This document shows positions 15,222 to 23,019 of a stretch of 26,000 nt of DNA, one piece after another; position 1 is the first letter of the stretch, and the number at the start of each line of letters is the position of its first letter. A model generated the notes under the pieces. It was not told the origin of the DNA and ran no database searches. It saw only the letters and a program-made list of their open reading frames with translations. Both the position numbers and the translations under genes were made by a program. Source of the stretch: Streptomyces catenulae (lineage in GTDB: Bacteria; Actinomycetota; Actinomycetes; Streptomycetales; Streptomycetaceae); the NCBI RefSeq assembly GCF_000718015.1, contig NZ_JODY01000054.1:1-26000 (forward strand). The letters are read 5' to 3'.

Positions 15222-15937
15222 GCTGCCCTGCTTTCCGCGTCGGGGGCGGAGACGGCGCCGCCGCTGGACCGGCGGCCGTCGAGGAGGGCGACGGTGCGGT
15301 CGGCGAGGGAGGTCGCCTCCGGGTCGTGGGTGGCGAGGACCACGGTGATCTGGTGCGAGCGGGCCGCCGTGGTGAGGGTGCGCAGCACCTGGGTGGCGTC
15401 CGCACGGTGCAGCGGCGCGGTGGGCTCGTCGGCGAAGAGGACCTGCGGCGTGGTGGCCAGTGCGCGGGCGATGGCGACGCGCTGCCGCTGCGACTGGTCG
15501 AGCTGCGCGGGGCGGCGGCGGGCGCAGTCTCCGACGTCGAGCCGGTCCAGCCACTCGGCCGCGGTGTTCCGCGCGGCGCGCCCGCCCTCGCCGCGCAGCA
15601 GCAGCGGCAGGGCGGCGTTCTCCCCGGCGGTCAGTTCGGCCACGAGGTGGGGCTGGGTGTCGATCCAGCCGAAGCGGTCCAGGCGCAGCCGCTCGCGGTG
15701 GCGCGCGGCGAGGGTGTGCACCAGTGAACTGTTGAACCACACCTCGCCCTCGGACGGGGCGAGTTGGGCGGACAGGCAGCGCAGCAACGTCGTCTTGCCG
15801 CTGCCGCGCGGGCCGGTGACGGCGAGGATCTCCCCTTCGCGGACGCCGAGGGAGACTCCGGCGAGTGCGGTGCCGGTGCCGTAACTGTGGTGCAGGCCGC
15901 GGGCCCAGAGAATGTCGTTGTCAGGCGGGGCCACCAT
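15203..15937 (-). CDS. ABC transporter ATP-binding protein with altered signature motif
   Basis: ATPase partner of the overlapping permease, 244 residues, the size of a LolD/MacB-type export ATPase. Walker A is GPRGSGKTT (about 43–51), Walker B VLFADEPTAPL, switch His in LATHDPEATSLADR. The signature normally read as LSGGQ is LDQSQ here (AQLDQSQRQRVAIARAL), although the following QRVAIARAL is intact. The LSGGQ Ser and Gly residues contact the ATP gamma-phosphate, so activity may be altered, or this may be a subfamily feature. Start ATG 15937 has AGAGG 7 nt upstream; the frame's extension to 16057 runs into promoter DNA. Confidence 0.85.
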   Translation of the reverse strand: MVAPPDNDILWARGLHHSYGTGTALAGVSLGVREGEILAVTGPRGSGKTTLLRCLSAQLAPSEGEVWFNSSLVHTLAARHRERLRLDRFGWIDTQPHLVAELTAGENAALPLLLRGEGGRAARNTAAEWLDRLDVGDCARRRPAQLDQSQRQRVAIARALATTPQVLFADEPTAPLHRADATQVLRTLTTAARSHQITVVLATHDPEATSLADRTVALLDGRRSSGGAVSAPDAESRAACSLSV

Positions 15938-16052
15938 CTGCGCACCTCTTGCGTTCGCGTCCGTTCGTTCCCCCGACCGGGTGAACGACCATGGAGGGTA
16001 TCGGTCACTGGCACGGTAAGGACTGCGGACCCCCATGATTCGGCGCTGGGCA

Positions 16053-16124
16053 TGCACAACGGCCCGAATTCACCCCTATGGCTTCTCTTGAGCGAATTCG
16101 GGCCGCATGATCTTCGATTGTGCA
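16053..16124. repeat. Nested inverted repeats between ABC ATPase and aminotransferase
   Basis: CGGCCCGAATTC (16060–16071) and GAATTCGGGCCG (16094–16105) are perfect 12-bp arms 22 bp apart. An outer pair, TGCACAA (16053–16059) and TTGTGCA (16118–16124), encloses them asymmetrically. The stretch is noticeably AT-richer than its surroundings. It lies 68 bp downstream of the aminotransferase stop and about 115 bp upstream of the ABC ATPase, so it could be a terminator, an operator, or both. Confidence 0.5.
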
Positions 16125-16172
16125 AGCTTCTGCTCGACGCCGGACCGGAACGGACCGGAGCGGCGCGGGGGA

Positions 16173-17534
16173 TCAGAGCTTGGTCCACGCCTCCGTCAGC
16201 ACGGTGCGCAGAATCTGCTCGATCTCGTCGAAGACCGACTGGTCGGCGATGAGCGGCGGCGCCAGCTGGATGACCGGGTCACCGCGGTCGTCGGCACGGC
16301 AGTACAGACCGTTGTCGTACAGCGCCTTGGACAGGAAGCCGTACAGAACGCGCTCGGTCTCCTCCTCGTTGAAGGATTCCTTCGTGTTCTTGTCCTTGAC
16401 CAGCTCGATGCCGTAGAAGAAGCCGTTGCCGCGGACGTCGCCGACGATCGGCAGGTCGTGGAGCTTCTGGAGGGTCGAGAGGAAGTTGCCCTCGTTCTCC
16501 AGGACGTGCTTGTTCAGGCCCTCGCGCTCGAAGATGTCGAAGTTGGAGAGCGCCACGGCGGACGAGACCGGGTGGCCACCGAAGGTGTAGCCGTGCAGGA
16601 AGGTGTTGTCGCCCCGGTAGAACGGCTCGGCCAGGCGGTCGGAGATGATGCAGGCGCCGATCGGGGAGTAGCCCGAGGTCATGCCCTTGGCGCAGGTGAT
16701 CATGTCCGGGACGTAGCCGAACTTGTCGCACGCGAACATCGTGCCCAGACGGCCGAACGCGCAGATGACCTCGTCGGAGACGAGCAGCACGTCGTACTGG
16801 TCGCAGATCTCGCGGACGCGCTGGAAGTAGCCGGGGGGCGGCGGGAAGCAGCCACCGGCGTTCTGCACCGGCTCCAGGAAGACCGCCGCGACGGTCTCGG
16901 GGCCCTCGAAGAGGATCTGCTGCTCGATCTGGTCGGCGGCCCAGCGGCCGAACGCCTCGGGGTCGTCGCCGTGGATCGGGGCGCGGTAGATGTTGGTGTT
17001 GGGGACCTTGTGCGCGCCGGGGACCAGCGGCTCGAAGGGCGCCTTCAGGCCCGGGAGGCCGGTGATCGACAGGGCGCCCTGCGGGGTGCCGTGGTAGGCC
17101 ACCGCGCGGGAGATCACCTTGTGCTTCATCGGCTTGCCGGTGAGCTTGAAGTACTGCTTGGCGAGCTTCCAGGCGGTCTCGACCGCCTCACCGCCGCCCG
17201 TGGTGAAGAAGACCTTGTTGAGGTCGCCGGGGGCGTAGTCGGCCAGACGCTCGGCCAGCTCGACGGCCTTGGGGTGGGCGTAGGACCACACCGGGAAGAA
17301 GGCCAGTTCCTGCGCCTGCTTGGCGGCGGTCTCGGCCAGCTCCACCCGTCCGTGACCGGCGTTGACCACGAAGAGGCCGGCCAGACCGTCGATGTAGCGC
17401 TTGCCCTTGTCGTCGTAGATGTTGGTGCCCTCGCCGCGCACGATCGTCGGCACGGGGGCGTTCTCGTACGACGACATGCGGGTGAAGTGCATCCACAGGT
17501 GGTCGTACGCCGTCTTGGAGAGGTCGGCGCTCAT
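16173..17534 (-). CDS. Class III PLP aminotransferase, probably putrescine/diamine:pyruvate type
   Basis: 453 residues, aspartate-aminotransferase fold type I, class III (omega) family. The Schiff-base lysine is K283 in TCAKGMTSGY, and the cofactor Asp254 is in LLVSDEVICAFGRLG. GGGEAVETAWKLA binds the phosphate, and FLEPVQNAGG and TFGGHPVSSAVAL are family motifs. It probably moves the amino group from putrescine (or a related amine) to pyruvate, giving 4-aminobutanal. This assignment comes from the neighbouring aminobutyraldehyde-type dehydrogenase and polyamine-binding protein; sequence alone supports only omega-aminotransferase. It starts 2 bp after the Lrp gene stop, so the two form one transcript and the ribosome site lies within the end of the regulator gene. 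Confidence 0.9.
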   Translation of the reverse strand: MSADLSKTAYDHLWMHFTRMSSYENAPVPTIVRGEGTNIYDDKGKRYIDGLAGLFVVNAGHGRVELAETAAKQAQELAFFPVWSYAHPKAVELAERLADYAPGDLNKVFFTTGGGEAVETAWKLAKQYFKLTGKPMKHKVISRAVAYHGTPQGALSITGLPGLKAPFEPLVPGAHKVPNTNIYRAPIHGDDPEAFGRWAADQIEQQILFEGPETVAAVFLEPVQNAGGCFPPPPGYFQRVREICDQYDVLLVSDEVICAFGRLGTMFACDKFGYVPDMITCAKGMTSGYSPIGACIISDRLAEPFYRGDNTFLHGYTFGGHPVSSAVALSNFDIFEREGLNKHVLENEGNFLSTLQKLHDLPIVGDVRGNGFFYGIELVKDKNTKESFNEEETERVLYGFLSKALYDNGLYCRADDRGDPVIQLAPPLIADQSVFDEIEQILRTVLTEAWTKL

Positions 17535-17536
17535 TG

Positions 17537-18028
17537 CTATCTCGTTCCCCAGGTGTAGGTCTGCTTCCGGAGCTTCAGATAGACGAAGCTCTCGGTCGTC
17601 CGGACGCCGGGCAGCGTGCGGATCCGCTTGTTGATCATTTCCAGCAGGTGGTCGTCGTCCTCGCAGACGATCTCGATCAGCAGATCGAAGGAGCCCGCCG
17701 TCATGACGACGTACTCGACCTCCTCCATGCCGGTGAGGGCATCGGCCACGGGATCGAGGTCGCCCTCGACGTTGATGCCGACCATTGCCTGCCGCCGGAA
17801 GCCGACCGTGAGGGGGTCGGTGACGGCGACGATCTGCATCACGCCTTGGTCGAGCAGTTTCTGTACGCGCTGGCGTACGGCTGCTTCGGACAGGCCGACG
17901 GCCTTGCCGATCGCGGCGTACGGACGGCGCCCGTCCTCCTGGAGCTGCTCGATGATCGCCAGGGAGACGGAATCGATCGACGGGGTGCCGGTTCTGTCAC
18001 GTCTGTCGTGACTGTTGCGGGGGGCCAC
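17537..18028 (-). CDS. Lrp/AsnC-family transcriptional regulator
   Basis: 163 residues. The N-terminal winged helix-turn-helix spans about 20–60 (SVSLAIIEQLQEDGRRPY, GKAVGLSEAAVRQRVQKLLD), and a RAM (ligand-binding, oligomerising) domain follows from about 70 (GFRRQAMVGINVEG, VMTAGSFDLLIEIVCED, RTLPGVRTTESFVYLKL). Such regulators respond to amino acids or amines and bind AT-rich sites. It is cotranscribed with the aminotransferase and divergent from the aldehyde dehydrogenase, so it likely controls both. The frame extends to a TTG at 18064 and another GTG at 18037; none has a good ribosome site. I use the GTG at 18028 because the protein then begins M-A-P-R, and the mRNA may be leaderless. 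Confidence 0.9.
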   Translation of the reverse strand: MAPRNSHDRRDRTGTPSIDSVSLAIIEQLQEDGRRPYAAIGKAVGLSEAAVRQRVQKLLDQGVMQIVAVTDPLTVGFRRQAMVGINVEGDLDPVADALTGMEEVEYVVMTAGSFDLLIEIVCEDDDHLLEMINKRIRTLPGVRTTESFVYLKLRKQTYTWGTR

Positions 18029-18207
18029 GTCCCTCACTGTGCACGAGCCTCGTCGGTCTCGCAACCCGTGAGCGATGAAATCAGTTGTGCTGCGATCAAT
18101 TCTTCACTGATTCCGTTGTTAGGGAGTGGCGGGTGTGTCGAAAGCGTCGCCTTCATGGCTAGGGTGGGTGTCTCAACCACCGGACATCTGATTGAAGGGG
18201 GCGCACA
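18029..18207. promoter_or_regulatory. Divergent promoter with probable Lrp operator
   Basis: An AT-rich core at 18076–18120 stands out. AATCAGT (18079–18085) and ACTGATT (18106–18112) are inverted repeats about 27 bp apart centre to centre, enclosing TTG..CAA half-sites. TAGGGT (18160–18165) is a probable -10 for the dehydrogenase gene. None of the GCCCCATGC repeats occurs here. Confidence 0.5.
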
Positions 18208-19662
18208 GTGACCACCGCACTGCGTCGTCTGCGCAACTACATCGACGGGGAGTTCCGGGACGCCGCCGACGGCCGGACCACGGAGGTGGTCAACCCGGCC
18301 ACGGGCGAGCCGTACGCCACCGCCCCGCTCTCCGGGGCCGCCGACGTGGACGCGGCGATGGCCGCGGCCGAGGCCGCCTTCCCCGCCTGGCGCGACCTGA
18401 TCCCCGCCGAGCGCCAGAAGGTCCTCCTCAAGATCGCGGACCGCTTCGAGGAGCGCGCCGAGGAGCTGATCGCCGCCGAGTCCGAGAACTGCGGCAAGCC
18501 GGTCGCCCTCGTCCGCTCCGAGGAAATCCCGCCGATGGTGGACCAGATCCGCTTCTTCGCGGGTGCCGCCCGGATGCTGGAGGGCCGCTCCGCCGGCGAG
18601 TACATGGACGGCTTCACGTCCATCATCCGCCGCGAGCCGATCGGCGTCTGCGCCCAGGTCGCGCCGTGGAACTACCCGATGATGATGGCCGTGTGGAAGT
18701 TCGCCCCGGCGCTCGCCGCGGGCAACACCGTCGTCATCAAGCCCTCCGACACCACCCCGGCCTCGACCGCCCTCATCGGCGAGATCATCGGCTCCGTGCT
18801 GGACGAACTGGGCCACTCCCGCGGCGTGTTCAACGTCGTCTGCGGCGACCGGGAGACCGGCCGCCTGATGGTCGAGCACCCGGTGCCCGCGATGGCCTCC
18901 ATCACCGGCTCCGTGCGCGCCGGTATGCAGGTCGCCGAGTCCGCGTCCAAGGACCTCAAGCGCGTCCACCTGGAGCTGGGCGGCAAGGCCCCGGTCGTGG
19001 TCTTCGAGGACACCGACATCCCCAAGGCCGTCGAGGACATCTCGGTCGCCGGTTACTTCAACGCCGGTCAGGACTGCACCGCCGCGACCCGGGTGCTCGT
19101 CCACGAGTCCATCCACGACGAGTTCGTCGCCGCGCTCGCCAAGGCCGCCTCGGAGACGAAGACCGGCGCGGTCGACGACGAGGACGTGCTCTACGGCCCG
19201 CTGAACAACGCCAACCAGCTCAAGCAGGTCAAGGGCTTCATCGAGCGGCTGCCCGCACACGCCAAGATCGAGGCGGGCGGCGAGCAGGTCGGCGAGAAGG
19301 GCTACTTCTTCGCCCCGACCGTCGTCTCCGGCCTCAAGCAGGACGACGAGATCATCCAGCACGAGGTGTTCGGCCCGGTCATCACCGTCCAGTCGTTCCG
19401 CGACGAGGAGCAGGCCCTGGAGTGGGCCAACGGCGTCGAGTACGCCCTCGCCTCCTCGGTGTGGACCAAGGACCACGCCCGCGCCATGCGGATGTCCAAG
19501 GCCCTCGACTTCGGCTGCGTGTGGATCAACACCCACATCCCGCTCGTCGCCGAGATGCCCCACGGCGGCTTCAAGAAGTCCGGCTACGGCAAGGACCTCT
19601 CCGCGTACGGCTTCGACGACTACACCCGCGTCAAGCACGTGATGACGTCGCTCGACGGCTGA
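18208..19662 (+). CDS. Gamma-aminobutyraldehyde dehydrogenase-type NAD(P)+ aldehyde dehydrogenase
   Basis: 484 residues, full-length ALDH. Catalytic Cys290 is in NAGQDCTAATR and general base Glu256 in HLELGGKAP. The cofactor-binding segments PWNYP (153–157) and KPSDTTP are present, with EVFGPVI and the C-terminal MPHGGFKKSGYGKDLSAYGFDDYTRVKHVM. GQDCTAATR and the SGYGKDLS end are typical of the 4-aminobutanal/betaine aldehyde group (E. coli PatD/Prr). Likely reaction: 4-aminobutanal to GABA, following the divergent aminotransferase. GTG at 18208 has GAAGGGGG about 7 nt upstream. Exact substrate is inferred from context. Confidence 0.9.
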   Translation: MTTALRRLRNYIDGEFRDAADGRTTEVVNPATGEPYATAPLSGAADVDAAMAAAEAAFPAWRDLIPAERQKVLLKIADRFEERAEELIAAESENCGKPVALVRSEEIPPMVDQIRFFAGAARMLEGRSAGEYMDGFTSIIRREPIGVCAQVAPWNYPMMMAVWKFAPALAAGNTVVIKPSDTTPASTALIGEIIGSVLDELGHSRGVFNVVCGDRETGRLMVEHPVPAMASITGSVRAGMQVAESASKDLKRVHLELGGKAPVVVFEDTDIPKAVEDISVAGYFNAGQDCTAATRVLVHESIHDEFVAALAKAASETKTGAVDDEDVLYGPLNNANQLKQVKGFIERLPAHAKIEAGGEQVGEKGYFFAPTVVSGLKQDDEIIQHEVFGPVITVQSFRDEEQALEWANGVEYALASSVWTKDHARAMRMSKALDFGCVWINTHIPLVAEMPHGGFKKSGYGKDLSAYGFDDYTRVKHVMTSLDG

Positions 19663-19780
19663 CGGGACGGGGCTGACGGCCTTGCCCCATGCGGGGCGCC
19701 CCGTGCGTGGGCGCCCCGTGCGTGGGGCGGGGTACGCCTCGTGCGCGGGCGGAGAACGTCCCGCGGCTCTCGTAGTCAGT

Positions 19781-19819
19781 GGCCCCATGCGCCGCGCGTC
19801 ATGCGCGGGGCATGGGGCC
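19781..19819 (+). terminator. Repeat hairpin 3' of the aldehyde dehydrogenase
   Basis: GGCCCCATGCGCCGCG (19781–19796) and CGCGGGGCATGGGGCC (19804–19819) pair over 16 positions with a single mismatch and a 7-nt loop. It is 119 nt after the dehydrogenase stop. Likely terminator or 3'-end structure, built from two opposed motif copies. Confidence 0.6.
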
Positions 19820-20073
19820 GTGTGCGTTGGTGGGTGGGGCGTCTGCCGGGGAGCGGCCCGGGGTGTGGGGTGGGGCCTCGTGGGGTCTGCCGGTTCGGTG
19901 CGTGGTGCGGTGCGCCATGCGGGGACGGGGCGCTGTGCAGGGGGCGTTTCGTGTGGGGGGTTCCGCATGGGGCGCTCCGCCTCATGCGGGAGCTGGGGCT
20001 TCCCCTCGTGCGTGCCGGGCGCCGGGTGCCCCGTGCGGGCCGGTGCCGGGTGCCCCATGCGTGCGGGGGCTGA

Positions 20074-20115
20074 GCGCCCCATGCGCAGCGCCCCATGCAC
20101 AGCGCCCCATGCGGG
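20074..20115 (+). repeat. 14-bp tandem repeat, three units
   Basis: Units GCGCCCCATGCGCA (20074–20087), GCGCCCCATGCACA (20088–20101) and GCGCCCCATGCGGG (20102–20115). Each holds one exact GCCCCATGC core. A fourth core lies at 20052 in the same orientation. Confidence 0.85.
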
Positions 20116-20198
20116 GCTTCGCCCGGCAGACCGTCGCGGGTGGGGGACCGGCAGTTGACGTTCTGTCGGCTTGCCGCCGCCGTCCGGGAGGCATGAGA

Positions 20199-21389
20199 GT
20201 GCACGCCATGTCGGAACTCACGCGGCGTTCGCTGCTCCGGGGCACTTTCGGAATCGGTACGGCGGCGGCGCTCGCCGGCCTCGCCGGATGCGGTGTGCCG
20301 CCCGCCTATGTACGGGCCGCCGACCGCGCGGCCCCCGACCGTTCGGCGGCCGACCACCGGCTCGTCTTCGCCAACTGGCCGCTGTACATCGACGTCGACG
20401 ACCACGACAAGCAGCGGCGGCCCACCCTCGACGCGTTCCGGCGGCGGACCGGGATCGCCGTGACGTACACCGAGGAGATCAACGACAACGACGAGTTCTT
20501 CGGCAAAATCGGCCCCGCGCTCATGAACCACCAGCCCACGGGGCGCGACCTGGTCGTCATCAGCGACTGGATGTGCGCACGCTACGTCCGCCTCGGCTGG
20601 GTCCAGGAGATGGACCGCACGGCGCAGCCGCATGTCGCCCGCAACCTGGATCCGCAGCTCGCGTCCCCGTCGTTCGACCCCGACCGCAGGCACAGCGTGC
20701 CCTGGCAGTCGGGCATCACCGGCATCGCCTACAACCGCCGCCGCCTCGGCCGTGAGATCCGGAGCGTCGCCGACCTGTGGCACGACGACCTCCGGGGCCG
20801 GATCAGCCTGTTCTCCGGGATCGACGAGGCGTTCGCCATGCTGCTCCAGGGCGAGGGCGTCGACATCACCCGCTGGCGGCCCGACGACTTCCACCGGATG
20901 ACCGACCGGCTGCGCCGTCTCGTCGCACGGGGCCACATCCGCCGGTTCACCGGCAACGACTACATCAAGGACCTGGACTCCGGCGACGTGATCGCCGCCC
21001 AGGCGTACTCCGGCGACGTCATCCAACTGAAGGCCGACAACCCGGACATCGCCTTCGTGGTGCCCGAGGAAGGCGGCGAACTGTGGGCGGAGAGCATGAT
21101 GATCCCCAACCTGGCGTCCCACAAGCGCAACGCCGAGCAGCTCATCGACCACTACTACCGGCCCGACATCGCCGCCGAGCTGGCCGCCTGGGTCAACTAC
21201 GTCTGCCCCGTACCGGCCGCCCGTGAGGTCCTGGCCGCCTCCAAGGACAAGGAGCGCGCCGCCCTCGCCGAGGACCCGCTGATCTTCCCCGACACCGCCA
21301 TGCGCAAGCGCCTCGCCACCGCCCGCGACATCACGGCGGCGGAACGCCCCGCCCTCGCGGGGGAGTGGAACGCGATCGTGGGGCTGTGA
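20199..21389 (+). CDS. Spermidine/putrescine-binding (PotD-like) Tat lipoprotein
   Basis: 396 residues, extracytoplasmic binding protein of the PotD/PotF family. The twin-arginine motif is TRRSLLRG (R9, R10), and a lipobox LAGC has Cys31, so it is folded before Tat export and then lipid-anchored. The mature protein shows LVFANWPLYID, TGIAVTYTEEINDNDEFFGKI, GRDLVVISDW, VPWQSGITGIAYNRR, FSGIDEAFAMLL and AQAYSGDVIQL, all typical of polyamine-binding proteins. Three in-frame starts compete: ATG 20193, GTG 20199 and ATG 20208. GGGAGG (20186–20191) is 1, 7 and 16 nt away respectively, so GTG 20199 is preferred. No permease or ATPase gene for it lies in this window. Context suggests uptake of putrescine or spermidine for the adjacent catabolic genes. 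Confidence 0.88.
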   Translation: MHAMSELTRRSLLRGTFGIGTAAALAGLAGCGVPPAYVRAADRAAPDRSAADHRLVFANWPLYIDVDDHDKQRRPTLDAFRRRTGIAVTYTEEINDNDEFFGKIGPALMNHQPTGRDLVVISDWMCARYVRLGWVQEMDRTAQPHVARNLDPQLASPSFDPDRRHSVPWQSGITGIAYNRRRLGREIRSVADLWHDDLRGRISLFSGIDEAFAMLLQGEGVDITRWRPDDFHRMTDRLRRLVARGHIRRFTGNDYIKDLDSGDVIAAQAYSGDVIQLKADNPDIAFVVPEEGGELWAESMMIPNLASHKRNAEQLIDHYYRPDIAAELAAWVNYVCPVPAAREVLAASKDKERAALAEDPLIFPDTAMRKRLATARDITAAERPALAGEWNAIVGL

Positions 21390-21406
21390 ACGCCGCGCGG
21401 GACGAG

Positions 21407-21451
21407 CGCATGGGGCGGCGACGGAGCGTTAACGGGGCGCCGCCCCACGCG
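21407..21451 (+). terminator. Repeat hairpin 3' of the polyamine-binding gene
   Basis: CGCATGGGGCGGCG (21407–21420) and CGCCGCCCCACGCG (21438–21451) form a 14-position stem with one mismatch and a 17-nt loop, 17 nt after the stop. One arm is an exact motif and the other a diverged copy (GCCCCACGC). A second hairpin, ACGGGGC/GCCCCGT, follows at 21476–21496. Confidence 0.6.
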
Positions 21452-21534
21452 ATACGGGGCGGAGTGTTGCGGGGTACGGGGCGCCGCGGGCCCCGTGCAC
21501 GAGGCACCGGCCCCATGCGCGCCGCGCCGCGGGG

Positions 21535-21601
21535 CCCATGCGCAGGTAGGGTGCGGCGCCAGCCGCCCCGTGCGCAGGCAGGGTGTGGGGCCCGCCGCCC
21601 C
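21535..21601 (+). repeat. 32-bp imperfect tandem repeat
   Basis: Two 35-nt segments starting at 21535 (CCCATGCGCAGGTAGGGTG…) and 21567 (CCCGTGCGCAGGCAGGGTG…) differ at about five positions and overlap by 3 nt, giving a 32-bp period. They lie downstream of the deaminase stop, next to motif copy 21597. A short hairpin TGGGGC/GCCCCA (21586–21602) is built into the second unit. Confidence 0.65.
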
Positions 21602-21671
21602 ATGCGGGTGCCGTCCCAGGGGCGGTTCGTCCGGCGGGTTCCCGCCGTACGGGGCAGGCCCCCGCCCGGCG

Positions 21672-22694
21672 TCAGGCGCGCCGCGCCGCCGCGTAGGCGT
21701 CGATCTCGGCGGACAGGCGGGCCTTGGCCGGGGCGTCCATGAAGGACGCCGTCACCGCGTTCTTCGCCAGCGCCGCGACACCGTCCGTGTCCAGGTCCAG
21801 CAGCCGGGCGGCCACGCCGTACTCGGCGTTGAGGTCGGTGCCGAACATGGGCGGGTCGTCGCTGTTGACCGTGAGCAGCAGCCCCGCGTCGGCCATCGCC
21901 TTGATCGGGTGCTCGTCCAGCGTGCGCACCGCGCGGGTCGCGATGTTGGACGTGGGACAGACCTCCAACGGGATGGCATGCTCGGCGAGATGGGCCAGCA
22001 GCTTCGGGTCCTGGACGGCGCTGGTGCCGTGCCCGATGCGTTCGGCGCGCAGTTCGTGGAGCGCGTCCCAGATGGTCTGCGGCCCCGTGGTCTCCCCGGC
22101 ATGGGGCACGGAGCGCAGCCCCACCGCGCGAGCACGGTCGAAATACGGGGCGAACTGGCCCCGCGGCACGCCGATCTCGGGCCCGCCGAGCCCGAACGAC
22201 ACCAGCCCCTCGGGCTGCAGCTCACAGGCGATCCTCGTCGTCTCCTCGGCCGCCGCCAGGCCCGCCTCGCCGGGAATGTCGAAGCACCAGCGCAGCACCA
22301 CGCCCAGCTCCGCCTCCGCCGCCTTACGGGCGTCCTCGATCGCCTCGACGAACGCGGCGTCCGGGATACCGCGACTGGTCGAGCTGAACGGGGTGACGGT
22401 CAGTTCCGCGTACCGGATGTTCTGCCGCGCCATGTCGCGGGCGACCTCGTACGTCAGCAGCCGGACGTCCGCCGCGTCACGGATGAGGTCCACGACGGAG
22501 AGGTAGACCTGGATGAAGTGCCGGAAGTCGCGGAAGGTGAAGAAATCGGCCAGCGCCTCGGGGTCCGTGGGGACCGCGGAGTCCGGATGCCGGGCGGCGA
22601 GTTCCGCGACGATCCGGGGGGAGGCCGATCCGACGTGGTGGACATGCAGCTCCGCCTTGGGCAGGCCCGCGATGAAGGCATCGAGATCGGACAA
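21672..22694 (-). CDS. Adenosine deaminase-family enzyme, probably aminodeoxyfutalosine deaminase
   Basis: 340 residues, amidohydrolase fold of the ADA family. Metal ligands: ELHVHHVGS (H17, H19), the His of VPHAGET with its catalytic Glu, the His of ERIGHGTSAVQD, and NSDDPPMFGTDL with the Asp pair. The N-terminal HVHHVGSASP and the TVTPFSSTSRGIP segment are typical of the streptomycete group. From memory, members of that group deaminate 6-amino-6-deoxyfutalosine in the futalosine menaquinone pathway rather than adenosine. I therefore favour that role, with adenosine deaminase the safe alternative. TTG at 22694 follows AGGAGG with a 4-nt gap. One motif copy (22099) lies within the coding sequence. 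Confidence 0.88.
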   Translation of the reverse strand: MSDLDAFIAGLPKAELHVHHVGSASPRIVAELAARHPDSAVPTDPEALADFFTFRDFRHFIQVYLSVVDLIRDAADVRLLTYEVARDMARQNIRYAELTVTPFSSTSRGIPDAAFVEAIEDARKAAEAELGVVLRWCFDIPGEAGLAAAEETTRIACELQPEGLVSFGLGGPEIGVPRGQFAPYFDRARAVGLRSVPHAGETTGPQTIWDALHELRAERIGHGTSAVQDPKLLAHLAEHAIPLEVCPTSNIATRAVRTLDEHPIKAMADAGLLLTVNSDDPPMFGTDLNAEYGVAARLLDLDTDGVAALAKNAVTASFMDAPAKARLSAEIDAYAAARRA

Positions 22695-23019
22695 CGTTCC
22701 TCCTGGTCAGTGGCGCAGCGATGTGCGGAGACGCCCGTCATCGTATGCGGCACCACGGCGCCGTCCGAGGGCCGGTCTTCCCCCTGACAGAACCTCCGCA
22801 ATGGGGGAGCACCGTGGCCGAGAACGACAGGAAGCCGAGCCGATTCCGCAGTGGGGCCTGCGGCGGCCGTCCGGCCCGCCAGGCGGGTGCGCGCCGCCGG
22901 GGACGGTCCTGTCGCCGGAGTGGTACCGCTGGGTGCGGATGTTCGCCCCGGCGCCGTGCTCTCCGCGGCGGGGCACGCCCGGGACGTGTGACGCCGTTCG
23001 GTACGGGGAGCCTTGCGCC
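22695..23019. other. Spacer between the deaminase and NADAR gene
   Basis: 325 bp on which I see no conserved protein on either strand. It should contain the deaminase promoter near 22710–22800 and the 3' end of the NADAR transcript. CCCGCC-A-GGCGGG is a very small inverted repeat near 22875–22890. No GCCCCATGC copy occurs here. Confidence 0.5.

Larger units (their letters stand above)
19663..20198. other. Repeat hotspot between the dehydrogenase and polyamine-binding protein
   Basis: 536 bp with no credible gene. Open frames on both strands are repeats of Met-Gly-Arg or His-Gly-Ala produced by the motif. Eight exact GCCCCATGC/GCATGGGGC copies occur (19684, 19782, 19810, 19965, 20052, 20076, 20090, 20104). 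There are also several GCCCCGTGCG variants and a 15-bp exact tandem duplication, GCGCCCCGTGCGTGG, at 19696–19725. Confidence 0.75.

Noticed and set aside
20052..20113. CRISPR-like array
   Set aside because: Repeat cores are 9–14 bp with no 25–40 bp spacers and no cas genes.
19682..20158. Small plus-strand frames in the repeat hotspot
   Set aside because: Reading of the GCCCCATGC arrays in successive frames; no conserved protein character.
22695..23019. A small gene between the deaminase and NADAR genes
   Set aside because: Frames on both strands lack ribosome sites and conserved segments.
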